Shown here: positions 34,475-45,925 of the stretch, in pieces
Layout: every line of letters begins with the position of its first letter
Position numbering within the stretch: position 1 is the first letter of the stretch
From: Lactuca virosa
Taxonomy: Eukaryota > Streptophyta > Magnoliopsida > Asterales > Asteraceae
DNA length: 64,000 nucleotides
Direction: 5' to 3'
NCBI GenBank assembly: GCA_928212115.1
Contig: CAKMRJ010000001.1
Span: 180,026,401-180,090,400, forward strand
Made by a program: the position numbers and the translations under genes
Notes under the pieces: model-generated
What the model saw: the letters and a program-made list of their open reading frames with translations, nothing else
What the model was told of the DNA's origin: nothing
Database searches by the model: none

Positions 34475-34654
34475 CTGCTGTCCATTGCTATTATCGGGAT
34501 TCCCGATAGGGCTCCTGTTAACATTGGCATTGTTAGCGTTCAGGTGAGCCATGACAGCTGCTACGACTGCTAAAACTGCAGCTTGGAACGTAGCTTCGTC
34601 GATCTGAAGAGTCGGTGTCTTGCTAGCAGGTTGGTTACGTTTCTTTGGAGGCAT
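34475..34654 (-). pseudogene. gag: Inverted gag N-terminal fragment
   Basis: On the minus strand the frame starts MPPKKRNQPAS and has FQAAVLAVVAAVMAHLN, clearly related to the Gag start of element B (MPPRK, FQAAVTAAVAAAM). About 60 residues remain before the frame runs into the LTR scrap in the opposite orientation. 34655-34733 is its leader. The inversion relative to the LTR scrap means at least two breakpoints, not a simple insertion. Confidence 0.7.
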
Positions 34655-34733
34655 GGTTTTCCCTACACGATGAGGAACACAAGTTGATGAGAAACGATGA
34701 TTACCCCTAGACGTATCTTTCTTTACTATAATA

Positions 34734-35485
34734 TGTTGGATTAATGTCTAAGTCCCTAACTATATTTGGTATGTACTTGACCCGACCCGACATGGTCCAT
34801 TTGGGTTGCACTTCACCGACATAATTTATATGGATAGTCTTTTGAGAATAGTAATTTTATGATTTATATTAATATATTATAAGTTCTAATATATTAATAT
34901 GGAATCATATTATTTAATTAGTATTGATCAAGAATTAATTTAGAATTAATTAAGTGATCAAAAAGAACTAATTAAATATGGAATCTTATATATATGGAAT
35001 GGGCGAAGTTCATTTAGGTTGGGCTAAGCTTTCATGGATGGTCCATGGAGCTTTTAACCCATGGATCCTATGTAAATGAAAGGTCATGGGTATTAGGGTT
35101 TACATGGATGTAACCCTAATCCTCCATAATATATAAAGGGGTCCTTGGCTCACAAAATTGGCACAAGTGTGTGAAAATAAGAGTGGGCCGATTTTAGTGT
35201 GCATACATATTCTCTCAAGTTCTTCCAAGGCGTTTTGGTGATTTGTGATTCCATTTGAGGCTTCGACACTATTGGGGCTAAGCTCTTAAAGCTTGAAGAC
35301 ATCAAGCTACATCAAAAGGTATGTCATCTAACTAGAACTTTGTAGTATAGGTGCTTCATAATATGCTAGTTAGGATGAAACCTTGGAATAGTTAATATTT
35401 GCATGTATAATAGAGAAAACATAGATCCAAGGTTTATAGGGTTGCATGTACACCATAGGAGTGTTAGAATGCTCAAAACCCAACA
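34734..35485 (+). repeat. Element E 5' LTR
   Basis: TGTTGGATTAATG to AACCCAACA, 752 bp, with TATATAAA at 35130-35137. It differs from the 3' copy by only a few substitutions. Confidence 0.9.
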
Positions 35486-36639
35486 GTAGTATCAGAGCCA
35501 TGGGTTGTTTTCTGTTATATTGATGCAAATGTTTTATTTTGAAGTTGGGAAAAAAAAAGAAAAAAAACATGATGTTTGTCAAATTTTAAGATAATTACTT
35601 GTTTTGAGAAAAACGAACTATTTGTAAAATTTGAATCATTTGTTATATGAGTTCAATTAGGTCAAATTTAGTAAAAGATAAAATGATATGATTATTTTAT
35701 TAGTTTTAAAAGTTTGATCTAAATGTTTTAAGGAGTTACATATTTTGTCATAAAATTTTGGAGCTCAAAAGTTTTTTTAAAGTTGTGATCTTAAGGGTTT
35801 TTGAAACTTCCATAAGTTATGGATATGAAAGTTTTTTTTTAAAAAAAAATTTGATTCAAAGTTTTTATGGAGTTACAAAATTTGGTGTTAATGTTTTAAA
35901 GAATTCCATAACTTGTTCTTAAGTTACGGAACATGGAAAGTTTCATCATAAAACACCATGAATTCCATAAGTTATGGAATCCAAAGGTTTTCAAGAATTA
36001 CAAAACTTGCCCTCAAGTTTTGGAATTTGAGAAAAGTTTTTTATGAAAAAAAGAATTGAATTCTAAAACTCTTGGGTTCATAACTTAAACAATTAATTAA
36101 ATGGTTTTAATTTTGAGTTTAATAATTGGAATTATGATGTTTTGTTGAATAGTTCAAATTAACTCTTATGGACTTTATTAATAGTTAATTAAAGCGTTTA
36201 ATTAAAAGAGTATTATTAATCCATAAATATGGTTTGAGTTTAATTAAATTAAAAGTCTAGTTTAATTAATAGATTAAACCACCAAGTATTTTAAATGTCT
36301 AAAATACACCCTTATACTATTATAATATTAAAAGTTTAATATATTATATGTATAAGAGCAAGTCGTCTAACCATTAGTAGGCCTCATTCACGAAGCCGGT
36401 CTATAAGGGGGTATAAGGTTACTGCCTATAAAATGGCAGTTTAATGGGTGTCCACTCTCACTCACCGCTTCCTTGACCGGTGGAGGGTCGTTAGCCGAAC
36501 AGGTAGGACAAGGACTATAATTCTCCCTTCATTATAAGTATAATGATAAATACTAAGTAACTAAACACTTATAAATTCCCAATCTTAGTTACTTAGGAAA
36601 ATGTGAATAAGGTGCTAATCCATGAAATTACACTTTGCA

Positions 36640-36780
36640 CTTTGTTTAAGCTGTTAGTGGAGCGTGTGTGGTTAACCGGCACACTAACCTGGACTTAACA
36701 AGGTAGGCAAAGGGTAACTTAATGTTTATCATAGTATCGTTGGAGCGTGTGTGGTTAACCGGCACATCAATTGAGGGGTA
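36640..36780 (+). other. Two GGTTAACC-loop hairpins in E
   Basis: GTGTGTGGTTAACCGGCACA occurs near 36664 and 36746. The first copy is enclosed by GTTAGTG/CACTAAC and then TTGTTTAAG/CTTAACAA. The second is enclosed by a shorter TTG/CAA. D has a third copy (51739-51805, minus) with GGTTGACCGG in the loop and an outer CATTCTCA/TGAGAATG stem. The apical part is constant and the outer stems differ. Confidence 0.6.
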
Positions 36781-36825
36781 AATATTAAGGGTACCAAGTA
36801 TATTTGCATGGTTACTTCACACCTT

Positions 36826-36858
36826 GTTTTGTGATCCTCAGCATCCCAGTCACAAAAC
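36826..36858 (+). other. GCATCCC-loop hairpin 1 (E)
   Basis: GTTTTGTGA (36826-36834) and TCACAAAAC (36850-36858) form a perfect 9-bp stem around a 15-nt loop containing GCATCCC. Confidence 0.65.
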
Positions 36859-37007
36859 CTGAAGGGCACACTCGAGATTGAAACATGTCAATGAAAAGTT
36901 CAATGAATCTAAAAAGAATCTAGGTGTTTCAAAACCAATTAAAACCTAATAATACATTTCGTTTATCTTGGTGGAAATTGGTGAATCGTCATTCACCTAC
37001 CTTCAAA

Positions 37008-37054
37008 TATTTTATAGCTTGGATTACGGCATCCCTCTTCCAAGTTATAAAATA
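37008..37054 (+). other. GCATCCC-loop hairpin 2 (E)
   Basis: A 16-bp stem (37008-37023 with 37039-37054, one G-T wobble) encloses the 15-nt loop TTACGGCATCCCTCT. Confidence 0.75.
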
Positions 37055-39385
37055 GTTTGTTGGGTCCTAGACTTAATATATCATAATGGGTGTTATATTA
37101 AGGACTTAAATCAACTTTACGTGAATTTTTCTCCCATTGTTGATGTCTGGTTTAGACAACAATGATCTTCCCAAACCAAGCTTTCGTAATGAATATGACT
37201 TCCCGAGTTTGGCTCATGGAAGTCATACTTCTCTTCCTCCACCTCCTCCAATTATTCTCCCTAACCCACAAGTTCAAGGTCACTCAAGCCCTAATGGCAA
37301 GCAAGGTCTATGTGTGATCACATCTTAGAGATGAAGTCACATATTGACAAGCCGGGAGAGTTGGGTGTCAAAGTCTTGAGAAAGTTGGATGTTCAATCAC
37401 TTTCTAAGTCACATAGTGAGTTCTTTGGGACTACTATGAAACAGACTATGACATGAACCTTAATGATCATATCTATTTGCTTGGTGCTGCTGAATCAGCA
37501 ATGATTTGGAACTATAGTAAAGCAAATTTGATTAGAAGATCAACTTCCCAAAAACTTTATGGACAGTGACAATGGTGACACTGGAAATCCAGAAAAAGCA
37601 TTCTCTTCCCAATGGAAAGGGATTGGCCATAGTCAACCCGGTTGACCAAATGGTAAAGAGAAAGGCTAAGTCTGAGATAGTCCCATTACCAAAGGGTCCA
37701 TATGTTTATTTTGCCAAAGGTAGGGGCGTTGATTACAAAGCTGCCAAATTTACCTAAGGATGTTAAAGTCAATAAGTTTGACTCTACATCACGTAGAGCC
37801 CATTATCTAACTCTGTTAAGTTCTATTCTGAGATCCTCATTACATGATGTGACTGGGTCACATGTTGATGTTTTAAGAATCAAAGAATATAGAGAAATCT
37901 TAAAGGAAGTATATGCTGATTCTGATCGCGAAGGTGGATTTCGATCGCATCAGAATTTTGAGCAGTTGCTTAAGAAGTTATGATATATTGCTAAGGAATA
38001 GATAACAACAATTTTCCATGTGGATTGTAAGGATAAGTTTTTCCGCAAAGTTTTAAAATAAAAGAAAATTGTTTAATTTTATTTATTTGAAGTATCCTTA
38101 TAATGGCATTTGTGGAAAATTGTTGCTTATATGATTCCACTGACAACAATATTGGAAAATGGATTTGATTCTTTCATTTGTGGTAGTGTCTAAATTTACC
38201 AAATCAGGAAAGTTTCTCATCACCCAAGTTTCAATTGGACCGAAACTTGGAATCATGCAAGTTGAATAGTATGATGAATGAGAACTTTCAAGCATTGGAA
38301 AATCAAGACTAATTACTTGTTCACATGGATGTGTGAGTCAAGTGAAGGACTAAAGGGATCGAGTACAGATTCTTGTGTACTGGTCATGTCCACCACAAAG
38401 CTCGTTAAGACTATTTGATTTACTAAGTTTAGTAAATATGGTTATACTTACAAGTTTAAGTATAATTCTGAAACATTGGAAAAGTCTCAATGTATGGCAG
38501 AACGAATGAGAAGAATCAAATTAGGCAGAAAGATAAAAGTTTCTCAAATCTAAAAAGATGGGAGAGTACTTTAGTATCATGTTTGTGATCATCTTAATGA
38601 TTTAGAAATCATATCACAATTAGTCCTCTAAATGTCATCTTAGTGCATTCTTATGACTAAGAAGAGGAGTCATGAATTGTTGAAATGGTTAGATCAGGAA
38701 GATGAGTCATACTTCGTTCCAAAACAATTCTTAGAGTCATACTCCAAGATTGTAACTTGAGTGACATATCTTAAAGAAAGGTTTAAAACACTTGTCAAAT
38801 GTAAGAGTAAAAGTGTCCTACTCTTGTACATTTGAAATTGGTAAGTTGTGATGTTTTGGATAAAACAAAGACCAACTAAGGCCAATTGTGTGAAGTGTTT
38901 GTCATGATAAAGAATCCGCACTATCTCTTGAATATTTGGCAAGATAGTCTTATATGTCAAGAGGATAGTGGGAGTCTTAAAGATCCTAAAAAGAATTTCA
39001 AGAACTAATCAAGAATAAAACCTGAGGTTCTTCACTAGCACACGACTTGAGGTTTTTAACCTATCGTGTTGACATATTCTGTGCCCATTCCAGTTAAAGT
39101 TGGCTTTGCATACGAGTTCTGAAAGTTCTCAATTGGTTGCATAACAACTTGGAAGCAATGGCAGGCCCTGTACTGCCAGGTGGCAAGAAGTTAAGATTGC
39201 ATAAGTTCAGTCCATATGAGTTTGGATTTGTCATTATCCTTGTCTTGTGACTATGGTTTTGACGATTCACATGGATAAGAACACATACACCATAAAATCT
39301 AAGGGTCATAAGGTTTCTCTGCGATTCATGAAAATGATGGTGAGGAAACACTTCCACCAAGTAGATTTGAAGCAGATGGCAAAAG

Positions 39386-39446
39386 GTCTAAACAATTGAG
39401 ACTATGATTACGACATCCCTTTTCATAGTTCTAAAATTGTTTAGAC
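39386..39446 (+). other. GCATCCC-loop hairpin 3 (E)
   Basis: An inner 8-bp stem (39400-39407 with 39423-39430) carries the 15-nt loop TTACGACATCCCTTT. After a small internal loop, GTCTAAACAATT (39386-39397) pairs perfectly with 39435-39446. The counterpart in D is 51690-51735. Confidence 0.75.
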
Positions 39447-39870
39447 ACACATGCATGCTATCTAAGGAAAGGTGTATGATTTTGATAAAGTTTTATCAAA
39501 GCATCTCGTATCAGAAATCTGAACTTTGGTAAGAAAGTCAATAAAGTATTGATTTCTAGAAGTCCATCTGATTTCTGAGTACATGTCAAAGCTAGTGGGA
39601 GCATAAGTGTTATGCTAATAATCATCATGTTAGTGGGAGCATGATAATTATTGTTAGTGTTGCAAGTTTGCAATATTAATTATAGAAAACAAAAGTTTCA
39701 ATTCGTGAGGCTGCAGGGATTGAAAAAGTTGTTTTGCTATAATTAAGGGAGAGGATATACTTCGTTTCAGTTCTAAAGGCTTAGATTGAGACCTTAATCA
39801 TCATTAGTCAAGAATATATATATGAATTTCATGTTGGATTGGTTCAACTTAAGGTAATTCTATATATTGC

Positions 39871-39927
39871 GTTCTCAAAATTCGATTATGATTACGGCAT
39901 CCCTCTTCATAGTCAAATTTTGAAAAC
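39871..39927 (+). other. GCATCCC-loop hairpin 4 (E)
   Basis: An 8-bp inner stem (39884-39891 with 39907-39914, one T-G wobble) carries TTACGGCATCCCTCT. It extends past one C-A mismatch through another nine or so pairs. The counterpart in D is at about 51255-51307. Confidence 0.75.
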
Positions 39928-41577
39928 ATGGCAAATAAAAATATTGTAGCAAAAGAATGGTCTAGAATCATATCTTTATGTGAGACATCATGAATCGTGT
40001 ACCATTTGCTTTGGGTACAGGATCGATTGCATGTGCTATAATATTTGTCATTTCTAAATTTTTCCAAATGCCCAGAGGCATTAAGAAGGGAAAAGGTCTA
40101 GAATTGGATATGACTAAAATGATTAAGCAATTGTCGAGGACAATCTGAGGTTTACCAAAGATTGGTTGCTCAGGGACAGTTGGAAGTATAGTGCTAATTT
40201 TGGAACGACCATATTGACATATTCTGAAAAGAGGCATCTCTTATTCAGAAGTTATAGTCAAAATGAGAATATGGAGTTGTCTCCATAGGTGGAAGTTATC
40301 TGTGTAAGATTAGAAAACTTAATGCAAGAAGCATGTCCAAAGCAATGTACTTTGAATATGAGACTTAGTTTCCATGAAGTTGATCTCCATTGGAATACCT
40401 TATAATGACTGTTGACAAGTCTTTGTGACTTTGTACATATTCATTACAGGAGGGTCAGTGCATATAAGTTTAAAATCTAAACAGATTTCGATAAATGATA
40501 GGAATTTGAAATTCTCACATTTTTCGATAAGGATTGGGGAGTGTGAAATTAGAATCATTGAAATTATGTTCAATTGGTTTATTTCACAAAGTAAGGATGA
40601 TAGAGAAACATAGAGTGCATACTTGGTGTATGGCAAAGCTATTGTTTAAGAAAAACATAATGTACATGCTTGGAGCATGGGACAACTAGTGTTTTTAATT
40701 CAAGTATAAAGTTGATAAAACCGAAACAATGAATAATGAGTAATCAGTATGATGATAAATAAAAGTGTTTATTTATATTCATAGGGTTTGATACCATATT
40801 TGATTCATTTATTCTTGTGTTTCACTTTGCATGTTTTGACTTCCAGAATAACTAAGTCGCTCTTCCTGAATGATTAAGTTATTCAAACCATCCACAGTCG
40901 GTCATATGTTGGAAGTAGATATGAATCAAGACTGTCATGGGTTGGTTTGTAGAGGTCCAAGTTGGTGGACAAAGTGGTGCTACAACACTCATGAGTGCTC
41001 ATAAGTTCTGAGTATTGGATTCAACCCGCGCTCATTTGAATCACTTCATGGATTTTATCACGAGTGATCATGAGACGATAATATCTTATATTCTTCAAAC
41101 CTAGAGATATGAGTTGTTACTATGAGTTGGTTATACATTGATTGCACGAAAACACATTTGGTAACTCGGTGTTATAAAACGTGCCTTTGTGTATGATTCA
41201 ACAAGTAGTGGAACAAGCCATATGATTCGATGTTTATCCATTCCTTTTACCTTCGGGATAAAAGCGATATCTGTGGGGCCCTCGATGATTTAGCGATGAC
41301 ACATGTGAATGCTTGGCCAAGCCAGGACTGATTTGATTTGTTCAATCAGTCAGTCATCATAAATCGAAAATTGGGAAACAACAAGTGGACAGAGAGAATG
41401 ATTATAATCCATGTCTCAGTCCATATGATATCTAGAATGGAGGAATATATGATCCCTTATCTAATGGACAAGTTATTGACAAGGTCAGAGTTCGACAGCG
41501 GCTTTAAGAGCTACAATTGCCAGTTAGGTTTTGAAGTCATACTCAATAATAGTTTTAGACTTATCCAAGTGGGAGAC

Positions 41578-42329
41578 TGTTGGATTAATGTCTAAGTCCA
41601 TAACTATATTTGGTATGTACTTGACCTGACCCGGCATGGTCCATTTGGGTTGCAGTTCACCGTCACAATTTATATGGATAGTCTTTTGGGAATAGTATAT
41701 TTATGATTTATATTAATATATTATAAGTTCTAATATATTAATATGGAATCATAATATTTAATTAGTATTGATCAAGAATTAATTTAGAATTAATTAAGTG
41801 ATCAAAAAGAACTAATTAAATATGGACTCTTATATATATGGAATGGGCCAAGTTCATTTAGGTTGGGCTAAGCTTTCATGGATGGTCCATGGAGCTTTTA
41901 ACCCATGGATCCTATGTAAATGAAAGGTCATGGGTATTAGGGTTTACATGGATGTAACCCTAATCCTCCATAATATATAAAGGGGTCCTTGGCTCACAAA
42001 ATTGGCACAAGTGTGTGAAATTAAGAGTGGGCCGATTTTAGTGTGCATACATATTCTCTCAAGTTCATCCAAGGTGTTTTGGTGATTTGTGATTCCATTT
42101 GAGGCTTCCACACTATTGGGGCTAAGCTTTTAAAGCTTGAAGACATCAAGCTACATCAAAAGGTATGTCATCTAACTAGAACTTTGTAGTATAGGTGCTT
42201 CATAATATGCTAGTTAGGATGAAACCTTGGAATAGTTAATATTTGCATGTATAATAGAGAAAACATAGATCCAAGGTTTATAGGGTTGCATGTACACCAT
42301 AGGAGTGTTTGAATGCTCAAAACCCAACA
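41578..42329 (+). repeat. Element E 3' LTR
   Basis: Same ends and length as the 5' LTR, with TATATAAA at 41974-41981. It follows the polypurine tract AAGTGGGAGAC. Confidence 0.9.
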
Positions 42330-42709
42330 CAAACGTTGTAGGGTAGGATCTCTCATTCGAAGAATTATCTAGTCTTAGTGATATGTAATAGTATTCACGA
42401 GCTACTTAGGGGGGAGGTAGCCGGGACTTCTTGTGCAGATGATAGCGGAGAGTGGGTTGGTGATTACCCTAGGGAAAGCCTAGGATGAATGTAGGAGAGA
42501 GCAGTGGTAGTAAAAGTGACTTGGTGGAGTCAAGGAAGTTCTTGTGGAAAGTACATATATATGTGGAAGGTAGTATAGGCCCGTACTACTGAAAGCAGAG
42601 GATCCGTACTCGAATCAAGGAAGGCTGAGATGAAACCAGGAAACTTGTAGTAGTAGCGATCCCTCGAGATATATCTGTATTCCTGACATTGTCATTATGT
42701 GTTTTCAGA
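42330..42709 (+). other. Element C leader, second part
   Basis: Untranslated DNA between the nested insert and gag. It ends TGTGTTTTCAG just before the gag ATG, which resembles a 3' splice site. If real, it could be an acceptor for a leader intron; no other support. Confidence 0.4.
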
Positions 42710-43926
42710 ATGGTGGTTTTACACCCTAGACCAGCAGTCGGCAGTTCAGGTGCCGGTGAGGGATCTGGATCAGGCTCAGGGGCCGAGCATTTGGATGAGC
42801 AGAATAGGGAGTTTCTCTCCTCAGAGGTTACTCGCATCATACTCGAGCAGACTCCTGTGATCTTCGGTTCAATCAAGGAGGGTATTTTGGAGCTGATGGA
42901 CGAGAAGTTGAGCACATTCTGTGTTGAGGTGGCGGCCATGATGGGGTCGCGCACCCTCACTTTCAGGGAGTTCAGAGCATGTGGAGCTCCTGACTACCAT
43001 GGGGTGCGGGATCCCATTGCGAGTACCAGGTGGTTGGCGGATGTCGCCAATGCATTCCGCACCAGCAGATGTCCCGAGGTCAGACTAGCATCCTGTCTCC
43101 TGAAGGACTGGGCATGGGATTGGTGGGAGGAGATCAGACATGTCTTGGGAGATGACGCAGCTCTCGATGCGATGACCTAGACCGATTTCACTACCAGGTT
43201 CAGAGCCAAGTTTGCACCGGTTATCGAGGTGCAGTAGTTAGCGAGGGAGTTTCAGGATCTTACTTAGACTACTGAGACTATGGCAGAGATTACCGCCAAG
43301 TTCAGGGAGAGGGCTCTTCTACTCAGACTATGGCAGAGATTACTTAGACTACTGAGACTATGAGGAGATGAAGAAGGCTCGTTATCATGATATGTTGAGG
43401 AGTGATATCAGACAGTTTGTGAGCCGGTGCAGCTGTAAAATGCTGGATGACATGATTGCAAGAGCTCGTGAGTGAGAGATAGATTTGGAGATGGAGAAGA
43501 AGAGGAAGCCAGAGGCGGCATCTAGCACAGGGAGTTCGGGCAAAAAGACCAAGGTATCAGATCACAGATCCAGAGGACGGAAGAGCCACCGTAGGTGTGG
43601 CAAGTGTGGGAGATTGCACGATAGGGAATGCAAGGCAGGGATCTCCGGCTGCTACAAGTGCGGTCGAACCGGGCATATGAGTAGAGATTGTACAGCCACC
43701 ACCACCACCACAGCAGCTGATCTGATTTGCTTCCATTGCAATCAGAGGGGACATACAAAGTCCCAGTGCCCGAGTTTAGCAGCAGCAGGGATGGTGGCAG
43801 CACCTGCCCCTGCTACTTTGAGGATTACAGACGGCCGTCAGGGTCGGGCTGAGGCGCCCGTAGCGAAGAGTAGAGCTTTCCAGATGACAGCAGAGGAGGT
43901 GCGGGCGACTCCTGATGTGGTGATGG
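42710..43926 (+). pseudogene. gag: Element C gag, broken
   Basis: The chosen ATG at 42710 starts MVVLHPRPAV; the frame upstream begins without ATG. A Gag core is visible (FREFRACGAPDYHG, RWLADVANAFRTS, WAWDWWEEIRH). In-frame TAG stops follow at about 43178, 43234 and 43264, each one substitution away from Trp or Gln codons. A local scrambled duplication at about 43275-43375 (ACTATGGCAGAGATTAC twice) changes the frame. The C-terminal part (43485 on) has three zinc knuckles: CGKCGRLHDREC, CYKCGRTGHMSRDC and CFHCNQRGHTKSQC, which bind RNA. A splice-donor-like site ends it. Confidence 0.85.
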
Positions 43927-43995
43927 GTATGTATTTTCCTCTTATCTCTGTATTTTAATATTGATTATTTCTCATGGTTATGTGTTTGTATTCAG
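43927..43995 (+). other. Candidate 69-nt intron at Gag-protease junction
   Basis: GTATGT opens and a T-rich tract with TTGTATTCAG closes a 69-nt AT-rich segment. Its length is divisible by three and it contains an in-frame TAA (43956-43958). Removing it joins VVMG to SFLVND. That matches, without gaps, the uninterrupted protease start of element F (VVDG then YVLLDN). So unspliced RNA would give Gag only and spliced RNA a Gag-Pol fusion. Splicing is not demonstrated. Confidence 0.5.
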
Positions 43996-45388
43996 GGTCG
44001 TTCTTAGTGAACGACATTTCAGCTACATTATTGTTTGATTCGGGGGCCACCCGATCGTTTGTATCGCTTGCGCTTAGCAAGCGGTTTAGCAGAGCTCCGG
44101 GGGAGCCGGACCGTCCACTTGAGGTTGAGATAGCTGATGACAGGACCGTCAGGGTCGCGAGGGTACATAGGGTGTGTTTGCTGCGGTTATTTGATGAGCA
44201 GTTTTTAGTAGATCTGGTTCATATTCCCCAGCGAGGGAATAAGGTCATAGTGGGTATGGATTGGTTGAGCCCCAATGGGACAGTGATTGATTGTGAACTG
44301 CAGTTAGTGATGGTTTGCACTCCTAGTGGGGGAGAGTTAGTGATTCAGGGCGAGAGGCCACAGCGCGGACCGATTCTGTGTTCAGCAGCGAGAGCGAGGC
44401 ACTACTTTCAGCAGGGTTGCGCTGGGTACGTCGCCTATGTTTTAGATGCCCGGGAGAAGGGCAAGGCTACAGTTGACGATGTACCGGTAGTACGCGAGTA
44501 CCCGGAGGTATTTCCAGAGGATTTGCCTGGGATACCTCCTGAGAGACAGGTTGAGTTCATGATTGACCTGATTCCTGGTGCGGCTCCAATAGCCAAGGCA
44601 CCATACCGATTGGCTCCTCCCGAGATGCATGAGTTGTCTACGCAGCTGCAGGATCTGCTAGACAAGGGGTTTATCAGACCGAGCAGTTCACCATGGGGAG
44701 CCCCGATCCTGTTTGTGAAGAAGAAGGACGGGTCACACCGTGTGTGTATAGATTATCGGGAGTTGAACAAGGTGACGGTGAAGAACCGTTACCCACTTCC
44801 GAGGATAGATGACTTGTTTGATCAGCTCCAGGGAGCATCTTGGTTCTCCAAAATTGATTTGCGCTCCGGTTATCATCAGATGTGGGTCAGAGGTGAGGAC
44901 GTACAGAAGACCGCTTTTAGGACCCGCTATGGTCATTATGAGTTCGTGGTGATGCCATTTGGGCTCACCAAGGCACCAGCCGCGTTCATGGATCTCATGA
45001 ACCGCGTATGCTGACCGATGTTAGATCAGTCTGTGATAGTGTTCATTGATGATATCTTGGTCTATTCCAAGACTCAGGAGCAGCACGAGGAGCACCTGAG
45101 GGAGGTGCTAGAGACACTGAGGAGGGAGAAACTTTTCGCAAAGTTCTCCAAGTGTGAGTTCTGGTTGCGCGAGGTGCAGTTCCTTGGACACCTCGTCAAC
45201 CAGAAGTGTATACTAGTAGATCCGGCCAAGATAGAGGCGGTGATGCAGTGGGAGGTCCCGAGGTCTCCATCTGTGATTCAGAGCTTCCTAGGTTTGGCAG
45301 GGTACTACAGGAGATTCATCCAGGATTTATCCAAGACAGCAGTTCCGCTCACTCGACTGACCAGGAAGTCGGTGGCATTTCGCTGGGG
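43996..45388 (+). pseudogene. pol: Element C protease and reverse transcriptase
   Basis: Aspartic protease motif LFDSGATRSFVS lies about 13 residues in, and IVGMDWLSPNG follows. RT begins near VREYPEVFPEDLPGIPP, with KGFIRPSSSPWGAPILFVKK, YRELNKVTVKNRYPLPRIDD, KIDLRSGYHQ, FGLTKAPAAFMDLMN, and the catalytic FIDDILVYS at about 45042-45068. A TGA stop at 45012-45014 falls just before the catalytic box; it is one C-to-T change from an Arg codon. A frameshift near 45388 ends the frame. The RT active-site aspartates are intact. Confidence 0.9.
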
Positions 45389-45925
45389 CCTGAGCAGCAG
45401 GCAGCATTTGAGACCCTCAGGCAGAGATTGTGTGAGGCACCGATTCTTACCCTACCAGAGGGAGTGGATGACTTCGTAGTCTACTGTGATGCTTCGATCA
45501 CGGGTATGGGAGTAGTGTTGATGCAGCGAGGGCATGTGATAGTGTATGCCTCTAGACAATTGAAGCCTCACGAGACTAACTATCCGACGCATGATTTACA
45601 GTTGGGGGCAGTGGTGTTCGCCCTCAAGATTTGGAGGCATTACCTTTATGGGGTCCGTTGTACCATTTACACGGATCACAAGAGTCTGAGGTACCTTATG
45701 GATCAGCCGAATCTAAACAGGAGGCAGCGTCGGTGGTTATATGTGGTTAAGGACTATGATTGTGAGATCCTTTATAATCCGGACAAGGCCAATGTAGTGG
45801 CCGACGCCCTGAGCCGCAAGGCGATGACGGCTCCAATCAGAGATATATGTCTGAGGATGACAGTGATTACTCAATTATTGGAGCAGATTAGAGAGGCACA
45901 GGTTGAGGGCCTAAAAGAGGAAGAG
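45389..45925 (+). pseudogene. pol: Element C RNase H domain
   Basis: After the frameshift the frame reads LPEGVDDFVVYCDASITGMG (RNase H start, Asp in CDAS), then SRQLKPHETNYPTHDLQLGA, VFALKIWRHYLYG, YTDHKSLRYLMDQ and ADALSRK. These are the usual Ty3 RNase H motifs. RNase H degrades the RNA strand during reverse transcription. The frame shifts again near 45925 before integrase. Confidence 0.85.

Larger units (their letters stand above)
35486..41577 (+). other. Element E interior: degraded or structured
   Basis: Open frames are short (37137-37328, 37702-37983 and others) and show no clear Gag or Pol domains. AT-rich leader DNA runs to about 36360. From 36400 on there are several strong hairpins: ACTGCC/GGCAGT at 36421-36440, the GGTTAACC hairpins (36657-36775) and four with a GCATCCC apical loop. 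Homology to D (49630-53437) covers E from about 37820 to the end. Because two copies share this non-coding interior, the family probably moved in this form using helper proteins (inference). Confidence 0.6.
34734..42329 (+). mobile_element. Element E: Copia-like element, largely non-coding
   Basis: Two 752-bp LTRs (34734-35485, 41578-42329) with TGTTGG and CCAACA ends flank 6.1 kb. A primer-site-like GTATCAGAGCCATGG follows the 5' LTR, and a polypurine tract AAGTGGGAGAC precedes the 3' LTR. The LTRs are almost identical, so insertion looks recent. No long Pol frame exists. Weak relics occur, such as a phrase near 40139-40230 resembling the LRFTKDW region of Copia Pol. The left flank TAATA and right flank CAAAC do not match, so the target duplication is missing. 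D is a relative on the minus strand and shares most of the interior. Confidence 0.8.

Noticed and set aside
36826..37054. Hammerhead ribozyme of a retrozyme
   Set aside because: I do not see the CUGAUGA and GAAA core, and the LTR size does not fit.
37137..37983. Possible host exons
   Set aside because: They lie between the LTRs of element E, are short, lack domains I recognise, and part is shared with element D.
39386..39446. MicroRNA precursor
   Set aside because: The conserved part is the apical loop, not a 21-nt arm, so a microRNA is unlikely.
34734..42329. Target duplication for element E
   Set aside because: TAATA on the left and CAAAC on the right do not match at any nearby offset I tried.
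42710..43926. Zinc-knuckle protein as a host gene
   Set aside because: Followed by protease, RT and integrase between matching LTRs, so it is gag.
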